A stretch of 64,000 nt of DNA, from the NCBI GenBank assembly GCA_014529385.2, contig CM043947.1, forward strand, positions 97,932,036-97,996,035, read 5' to 3'. Both the position numbers and the translations under genes were made by a program. The stretch's first letter is position 1. Each line of letters starts with the position of its first letter. The notes under the pieces were generated by a model. That model worked only from the letters and a program-made list of their open reading frames with translations. It was not told the origin of the DNA and did not search any database. Origin of the DNA: Adiantum capillus-veneris (taxonomy: Eukaryota > Streptophyta > Polypodiopsida > Polypodiales > Pteridaceae). Shown here piece by piece: positions 56,886 through 64,000 of the stretch.

Positions 56886-58252
56886 GTCTTCAATTCTATC
56901 AAAGCTAAAGCAAAAGCCACAAAGCCACAATAGACCTACAAGAAAATGAACAAGAAGAGCAACGAAAATAAAAAAGACAACATAGAGAAAACTTATTCTT
57001 GAGAATCAAACAACTTAAATATGCAATTATCTCGGGACGTGATCCAATAAATTACATTTATGGCTGGCCATCTTAGAATGAGCCAAAACAATATATGGAC
57101 GCAGCCGACAATATGTTTCAAACATGGAAAAAAACACATACTACTAAAGAACTCCTTGCAGATGGTAAATAATTCAGCTTATGTTTTTAAAAAATTACTT
57201 CTGTTATTCATAATTTCAAATACAATTACTTTGCAGGTCTAACAATACGAATTCTTAAGATATTCAAAGAAGATTTAGCAAATGAAGATATAATGCTTGA
57301 GCGATACGTATACGAAGCTCAAGCTTTACTAGATAAACACATGAATGGAATTTCAGCATATGCTATGAACTTATTGTATTTTGGCTACAACATTCCATTA
57401 GACTCTTTGAAAACTCTTGATAATAGACTAGCTTCAATCATTCTAAAAGAGTATGAGCAACTATACAACGTAAAAAACAAACAAGATCCAATCACTTTGG
57501 AGAGCATTACAGTATCACTAGATATGGAATTTGCACGAAGACAATATGGCACTACTTGCAAATTTTTCATTACTATGAATCAAAGCAATGGTATAAAATC
57601 ATAATTTTTTCTCTATTTATAAATGATTATATTCTTCAAACTAAACAAAAAATTACATACCATTGTTTATAGATATGGATATAGCTAACAAAGGAGAATC
57701 ATCTTTGCAATCAACTTCAATACCTATAGATATTCCATCCACCAGTCAAGGTACAATTATTACTTCAAAAATTTACATTTTACTCAAATACCAACAGGTT
57801 CAATAATATTTTAAATAAATTATCAACATAGTCAAATAATGCATTCTCACATCTCTCTCTCTCTCTCTCTCTCTCTCGCTCTCTCGCTCCACCCAAATGT
57901 GAATCCATTGTTTACTTTAAAATAACAATCTATATTTTAAATACCTTATATATTTATACTAAAACTCATAAAAGTTTATACAAAATCATTTTCAAAGAAT
58001 CTAATTGTTTTTTTTACAGAAACAAAGTCTCCCCAAAAATCAACAACTCCAGAAAATAAAAGTAAGATTTTTATTTATAAATTACAATATATATCAAATT
58101 AAATAATATATATTGGACAAACGACTAATCTAAAAAGAAGGATTTTACAACATAAAGAACAACAAGCCGTTCAACAAAAAGTTCACGATCGAAAATATAG
58201 ATTCAACAACAATAAAGGACAAAACAAATCACTTAGAAACACTTTATATTAA
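56886..58252 (+). pseudogene. Intron-containing ORF with a GIY-YIG-like nuclease domain
   Basis: Exon b runs to 57164, with two in-frame stops (TAA after EQRK, TAG after YGWPS). Further exons are 57237-57590, 57673-57750 and 58020-58252. Introns begin GT and end AG and are phase 1, and the frame is kept across all three joins, which is strong evidence of a real gene. The encoded middle is helical and unrecognised (MLERYVYEAQALLDKHMNGI). A Ser/Thr/Pro linker leads to FIYKLQYISN, a TAA at 58100-58102, then IIYIGQTTNLKRRILQHKEQ. This fits the GIY-(x)-YIG...R...H pattern of GIY-YIG endonucleases. A frameshift near 58245 may hide a few more residues. The AT-rich codons match the Helitron upstream, to which this DNA was adjacent before gypsy C inserted. 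Confidence 0.58.
57858..57890. repeat. Short (CT)n in intron
   Basis: A CT run with CTCGCT variants within the intron between 57750 and 58020. Confidence 0.9.
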
Positions 58253-58375
58253 GAAATTTAGATCGATTACTCCAAATGGATACAATGTTTTTCCTGAAAT
58301 CCTTCTTCTTTTAATAAATACTATTACCTAAAAAAAAGAGATCTTATATAATTTAGAGGGTTGTTACCTCTTTCC

Positions 58376-58426
<51 letters not shown>

Positions 58427-59074
58427 GTACTAAAGCTGCCCTAAAGATACACAACCAAAATACTTCTAATAAACATAAAGTGTTGATTTTAGAAATTTTT
58501 ATTCAAAAAAATACATTATAGATGTAATCTATTGCAAAAATGTATACATTTCACATTAAATCTAACCCTACACAACAACTTCACACTCAACCATTAGCTA
58601 ACTGCCCCATACTAGTTGATTGCAATTTTTTTGTAGAGGGTATTGGAGTTTGATTATCTTCAATCTTTTGGAGAAAGATATTATATTTATGAATTTATTG
58701 CCAAGTATCCATGGGAGAAGTAAACTGTAAGTATGAAGTATTATCTATGCTTGATGGCCCATTGTTTTCTATTAGTAGCTTTTTGATTGATGTCTTCTTG
58801 TAGTGCTGCCAAACTTATCGTTGGTCACCTGAGTACCACAAATAAGGATTACAATATAGAAGGTTCCAAGTACTACAATAAAAAAGTACCTTTACAAATA
58901 GACTCAACATCTTCTGGATGGAGGGTGCTTGCCAATGCATGGAGATATCTTTAGTCAAGGTGGAGGATGACTACACTCACTGTAAGTGTGTATCTCATGT
59001 GCCATTGATTTATTTTGACTTGTTAACTTATGTATGTACTCATGTTGTTTATTTTCTTTTTCTATTTGCTGTAG
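58253..59074. other. Noncoding; (CT)n microsatellite
   Basis: A CT run lies at about 58378-58425. Composition returns from AT-rich to average around 58440, which may mark the end of the Helitron-derived block. I could not identify a CTRR terminus with a hairpin. Short open patches near 58900-58960 are unrecognised. Confidence 0.4.
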
Positions 59075-59627
59075 TTGCATGAATATCCAGAGTCTCGGGT
59101 CACGTGGGTGAGAGAAAAATATGTTTCTATGGTTTTGGAAAGATCAATAAACCCAAATGATCCAGACTCTCCTATGGCACCAACTACAAATTACATAGAG
59201 TCTGCTTTGCCACCAAAGAAAGGTAGAGCCACCAAGGGTTTGGATGCAAAGAAAGGGATCACAAGAAGAAGAACCCTGCAAAGAAGATCCATACAAAGAA
59301 GATCCCTTCAAAGAGGATCCATACAAGTAATAGCTCTTTAAAGAGAAGCCATACAAATAAGATTGCTTCAAAGAAGAGACATGCCAATAAGAGCCCTGCC
59401 AAGAGGAAGAGCCCCACCAAGAAGAAGAGCCTTGCAAAAATAAAAGCAGATGCAAAGGGCCATCTATACCACTCATCATTGAAATTCAAGGTTCAAAAGC
59501 CTCGTTCAGCTAAGAAGAGTAAGGGGAAGGCACCTAGCTCACCTTTCAAACTACCATTGATGTTGCCAAGTCACCCCAAGCCAACCACTCCTTGGGAGTC
59601 CAAAGCACCAACCCCTGCCAAGTCCTG
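59075..59627 (+). pseudogene. Basic, repeat-encoding ORF with a frameshift
   Basis: The frame 59075-59341 starts MHEYPESRVTWVREKYVSMV and includes SALPPKKGRATKGLDAKKG. Near 59260 the plausible continuation moves to another frame, open to TGA at about 59627. It is rich in Lys-Lys blocks (NPAKKIHTKKIPSKRIH, SPAKRKSPTKKKSLAK) and ends in Pro/Ser/Lys (KPTTPWESKAPTPAKS). The DNA is an imperfect 12-15-bp repeat around AAGAAGA. The tail resembles histone H1-type or other DNA-binding basic tails in composition only. Family unknown. A frameshift within simple repeats is the likely cause of the break. Confidence 0.4.
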
Positions 59628-59947
59628 AGGATTCCAAGTCACCACCACCCCCTCCTAAAGTGACTTCACCCCCTCCTAAACAGAAAAAAGAAAGGTTCTC
59701 TGAGGATGCAGAATCCTCTCAGGCAAAAATAAAAGTGTAGTTTCATGATTGATTACTCCGCAAAAGCTATGTACACTTTTGTTCATTTTTTCCATATGAA
59801 CATACACCCTTTAGTGGTTCAAAATTTAATAACAACTATTCGATTCTTAACTGTGTATCATCGTCTAATGTAAATTCAAAACAACATTAATAATGATCAC
59901 AACAAGGTATTGCAAAATGCAATGATTACAACATTGAACTTGTTTTT

Positions 59948-60520
59948 TCAAGTCCTTGCAAGTGGCTCAACTACAACTCTTTTTGGGGGAATACATGTGA
60001 TGCAAGAGGTTAAATTATCTATCCTTGTGCTCACCATAATTCCATCCACTTTGAATCTATACTCAGGAGATTTTTCATGAAGAAACTCAAGAGATTCTCT
60101 AACATCCTGTAGTCTCCAATTTTTTGTTACTATAAGGCTTCTATGCTCAGTGTGTGGATGGACTGTGACCTTTAGTTCAAACTCTGGACAATTTTCATCA
60201 GAGTCAAGAGGAACCTAACTACCTGACTTTCTTCTCCATCTCCTATATTCATAGCCCAAAACCAATGACTGAAGACATAGTTGATATAAGATAGACATAG
60301 AATTTGGGCTTACTTCACGACTAATATTATCGCCAATATGAAAAGTTTTTTTGGTATTCCATCCGTCTCCAAGTACATTATCCAGTTCAATCATAGAAAG
60401 TCTTCTATTAAGCCACATCGTGTTTGTCCTTTGCAAGTCCATTGTTTTAAAACATGCCACAAAGACATGTATAAGGAAGAGCCATTGAACGTTAATCGCA
60501 ATATCCTTGGCCATGTACAC
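59948..60520 (-). pseudogene. Unrecognised 191-codon frame with one stop
   Basis: The minus-strand frame from ATG at 60520 (MYMAKDIAINVQWLFLIHVF) includes MDLQRTNTMWLNRRLSMIEL and YEYRRWRRKSGS, then TAG at 60217-60215. The same frame continues with PLDSDENCPEFELKVTVHPH, WRLQDVRESLEFLHEKSPEY and PPKRVVVEPLART to TGA at 59950-59948. A frame open this long on both sides of one stop suggests a recently broken gene or exon. No family is recognised. Upstream minus-strand patches near 60865-61079 (CTLVYSILLPFSIGFGYPF, RYIICFGQPKVIA) may belong to the same decayed gene. Confidence 0.38.
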
Positions 60521-63500
60521 ATGTTGAACCTTAGCTACCTAGCCATTGTTGGTCACTTAGAAAGAAAGAACACGACCTTTCCAATGATTTTTTACTTTAT
60601 CTCGTTTTGTTCTCTTCAGTCTGTGTACACCTTTGCATGAAGGAAGCATTGTTACCCAGTCATTCACACAAAAAAACATGGGTTTTCAAAGACCATCCTC
60701 TCTAACGTTAATAGGATAAAGCCGAAGCAAAACACCTCTATAGCTTGGCCTCCCTGAAAGTTTAGAACCACAAACTTATCCGCTCAAACACCTGCAGCTA
60801 CCACTTTAAAGACCATATCCAGATGTCAACCCAAGCTCTGGTGCTCCACTAAACCACCAAACAGTTATGCAATCACTTTTGGTTGACCGAAACAGATAAT
60901 GTACCTCTCATCTTTATAGCTTCTTTCATACACCCACAACACAAGGCTCTTGAATGGATAACCAAATCCAATACTGAAGGGCAAGAGAATACTATAGACA
61001 AGTGTACACTGCAAATCTTCTTGTGACAAGGCAAGAGGGGTATATGCAAACAACCCTGCAAGCACTCGAATAGTACCACCGAGAAAAGATATCCAGCTTA
61101 GAAACCATGTTATCTCCCAAACATCTTAATACATGCTCAAAATCTTGCTTGGACGGGCAGGCTTGCTGCTGCAGACACCCGAGTCACCTAGGTGGGCTAA
61201 GAAAAAACAAGAACACTCATGATTACCACAATCTAACTGTAGATTGCCATGTACGGGAAAGTGAGGTTTGGTATTGAACTCGACTTGCAGCCTTGGTCCT
61301 CCTCTCCACCTTTGATTTCATTGCTTTGCCAGGAGTCCCTTCCCTTTGTATGGTGACACTCCAGTGGTGATATGAGAGCCCTAATACTCTAGTTCTCAGC
61401 CCTCCCTCCACAGGAGCTCCCTAAAGAACCCCTTTTTCTGATCTACAGCACTTCTCAAACCGCCTCCTCCACTAGCTGCCTCTTTTTCTCAGTGGCGCCC
61501 TGGTTATCTTGGCGCTCATTTTTTACCCAAAAAATGTCAGTTTTGATGCAAAAAATCCCAAACGGACTCAGGAAAATCCCTAAATTTGTGGGATCACTTG
61601 CATAAGCAGAAAAAGAAGAGGTAAGCATCATTTTTCATCAATATACCATTTTGGGTTACCTTCCATGCAATTCTGCAACTGCGCCTGTTAACTGCTGCTT
61701 TTTTTTACAGTTTTTGTCCGCATCAGTCTTTGTAGGCGAGATGAGTGTGCCAACATGAAACACTTGGACTATGTACATTTTCAAACCAAATTATGCATCT
61801 TATCAAGTGGAAAAGCAGGCAAATGAGCCACATCCAGGGCCACGACTCCCCGGATAGGTATGTACATGATAGCGACAGGAGTAGCCGCTTTAGAATATAT
61901 CACGATATGTACGTTATTGCTTGTCTTTCCATGAATCAAGGAGTGTCAACAGTGAGGTGAATGTTTTTATTTCACACTATGTACGTGCCACATCACGACA
62001 ACAGTATCTTGATGAACAGGGAAGGAAGAAAATAACAATATTTTCTCAAAATGCTATGCTCATCCATGACCTTGTCACTTGGCTAAGGAGCAAGATGGGT
62101 GAAAGCCTTCGAGCTCAAACATATTGGTTATATACCGCAAATAAATTTAATTGTAAAGGAAAATAAATCCAAAAAACATGTACTTACCACGAGATGGAAA
62201 TTACTTGTACTTACCCGGAAGTCAAGTACAACCCTCAACCTGTAAGCATACCATAGAAAAATTTCTTTGACCTGCTAATCACTAAAATTAGAGATTACTG
62301 AAGTTAAAGAAATTGAACTTGCAACCTTGGGTGTTGCCTTGGCATTCCAACCCCTGGGTATGTCTTGCCAAACCAATTGCCTTGGTGCAAAACAAAGTAT
62401 GAAGGTGTCCAAAAATGACAATCGACACTTATTGTGTGATTTAATAATCACATATGTGGTCATACCACAAAACTGTGCTCCTTTATGCATGCCTAGTGCT
62501 ATAGACAAAATGGGAGATCCACGCTAGGCGGAAGCCCTAGTTGTTATGGACAGCCATGCTATTGGAAAAGCTTGCTGCATCTATATGCCGTGCTAGCCTA
62601 TACGAGTGTAAGTTTATCAAAACCCAGCTCGCTCGTCTCACCAAAACATGTAGTGCTTACAAAATACCCATATGTAATGAGAGGATTCTTGCTTGGCATT
62701 TAACATCAATGTGGAATCCACAAGGTAGGTCTGGTTAAGCTGGAGAACAATCACCCAAGGAATTCCAACAATTGGGTCTTACCCCAGATCTGACAATGAC
62801 TCGTAGCCAACGTGTGTGATTCCTAGCCCTTTGGAAACTAGTGTTCAATCCACTAACCGATGAGGAATAACTTGGATGGAAGCTTTTGCCCAAGTTCTAG
62901 CTGAGAGTTAGAGAACCTTGGCTCAGGCTGTCTCACAAGCAAAACATGTTAATTATTCCTTGAGAGAAATAAGAAGAGAGAGAAGGAGAGCATGGGGGGC
63001 TGAGAAACTTTACTTAAATTGGTATGACATGTATAGTTGGTCCCATGCTCGTGTGCATATTATGTCTAGCGTGCAACTTATCCTATAAGCATGCAAAAAT
63101 CTACCTTGATGATGCTCTCATCAAGAGAGGTAACTAAAACCATATCATGACCGTCCTTCTATGTAGGGTGCGAGGAGAGCTTAAATATGGCACTTTGCTT
63201 ATGAAGTAAGGCCTAAATTTAGGCTCCTTTTAGTGTTGGTATGCGAAGACAGCAACCAAAAAGAAAATTATGGAAAACATTCATAACTAATATTGTCCTT
63301 GACAGAGTGACTGTGTGAGAGCAGAAGCGTACACCTCCTCCTTAGAGCGTGTTTGATATTCTAGAGAATGATAGTAACTTGCCAATGCCATGGAGTTTTT
63401 CACTCAACAAGACTGGCAAGCTTTTGATGCCCGATTTTGCAAGCTAGCTGTATGGGTCCAAATATTGGCTACACAAGTGGAAAATCTCACACAATTAATT

Positions 63501-64000
63501 TACAACATGTTACCAAATTCAACTTCTCACTTGCCGGCAACCCAAGGGGTCGTCTGCCCACCAATTATGACCAAAGTGGTCCAACAAGAAGAAGAGAAAT
63601 TGGTTGTAGATACAGATCTGGTCGTGATCAATGTGGTCAAGAAGCAACTATCACAAGCGCATGTGTCCAATGTACGACAATGTAAGAATGATGCATGAGT
63701 ACCTGAATTAACCTAAACTCTAGTTTTGGTGCAGGGCAAAGTAGTTATATGACTTTTGAACATGTTATGCTCAAACATTTTCTCATACTTGAATGTGGAT
63801 TTTCAGAGTATTGTATGTTTTCTGAAATGGGTAGTGTTATGCCCCAAATTCGTTTTTGGTATAGTAGTTTTTGGTACGACTAGTTACATAATCTTGGCTT
63901 ATACGATCAACAAAAAACATTATGAGGTGCATACAAGATCACTAAATTAGGGTGTATATGATACACGTGTCACACAATTTTACGTTTCGCATTTACTTTG
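60521..64000. other. Noncoding or unrecognised, no element ends seen
   Basis: Frames are up to about 100 codons. The longest, 63390-63698 (MEFFTQQDWQAFDARFCKLA), overlaps another of similar length in a second frame, so neither can be chosen. I see no LTR termini, primer-binding site, tRNA or tandem array here. Confidence 0.4.

Noticed and set aside
60865-61079. Possible lipase-like FGQPKV motif on the minus strand
   Set aside because: The motif alone is too short; no GxSxG serine motif or catalytic context is visible nearby.
63390-63698. Candidate small gene
   Set aside because: Two overlapping frames of similar length exist, with no homology or motif to choose between them.

Overview
The window reads as repeat-rich nuclear DNA of a land plant with a large genome. 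The evidence is several Ty3/gypsy chromodomain retrotransposons and a Ty1/copia element, all with primer-binding sites matching the plant initiator tRNA-Met (TGGTATCAGAGC), together with a Helitron, LINE remnants, long purine/pyrimidine microsatellites and broken fragments of eukaryotic genes. The species cannot be named from the sequence. There is no sign of a prokaryotic operon, CRISPR array or rRNA. Almost every reading frame is a piece of a mobile element, and most are broken.

Layout. 0-5 kb: noncoding DNA, a (GA)n tract, a minus-strand primer-binding-site/LTR remnant, and a 5'-truncated gypsy copy with an intact integrase-chromodomain frame and a 3' LTR. 5-10 kb: a broken acidic ORF, hairpin-bearing tandem repeats, and a 3.2 kb non-autonomous LTR-type element (6811-9985) full of tandem arrays. 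10-15 kb: two pieces of a histone H3 / CENH3-like gene (10137-10402 and about 14551-14868). Between them lies about 4.1 kb bounded by imperfect inverted repeats; this holds a LINE ORF1-like fragment and a DBP2-type DEAD-box helicase pseudogene. 15.7-25 kb: an unrecognised repeated ORF family and a clean 3.7-3.9 kb tandem duplication, each copy carrying a minus-strand LINE reverse-transcriptase tail. 25.6-31.8 kb: a complete but decayed gypsy element (A) on the minus strand with a TTTTG target duplication. 33.4-36.6 kb: a fold-back relative of the 6.8 kb element.

37.4-58.3 kb is the most structured part. An AT-rich Helitron (HUH Rep plus PIF1-type helicase) is followed, after a large insertion, by an intron-containing ORF that ends in a GIY-YIG-like nuclease domain. 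The insertion is a nest: gypsy C (target duplication ATTTA) entered the AT-rich block, a copia element entered the 5' LTR of C, and gypsy B (target duplication AACAC) entered the copia gag gene. The 3' end of copia and the 5' part of C were later lost in one deletion.

58.3-64 kb: noncoding DNA, a Lys-rich repeat-encoding ORF with a frameshift, and an unrecognised 191-codon minus-strand frame with one stop. The gypsy copies A, B and C share a reduced gag region, which suggests that a gag-deficient lineage was mobilised in trans. The CENH3-like pieces, the Helitron/GIY-YIG association and the tandem-array LTR elements are the observations most worth following up.
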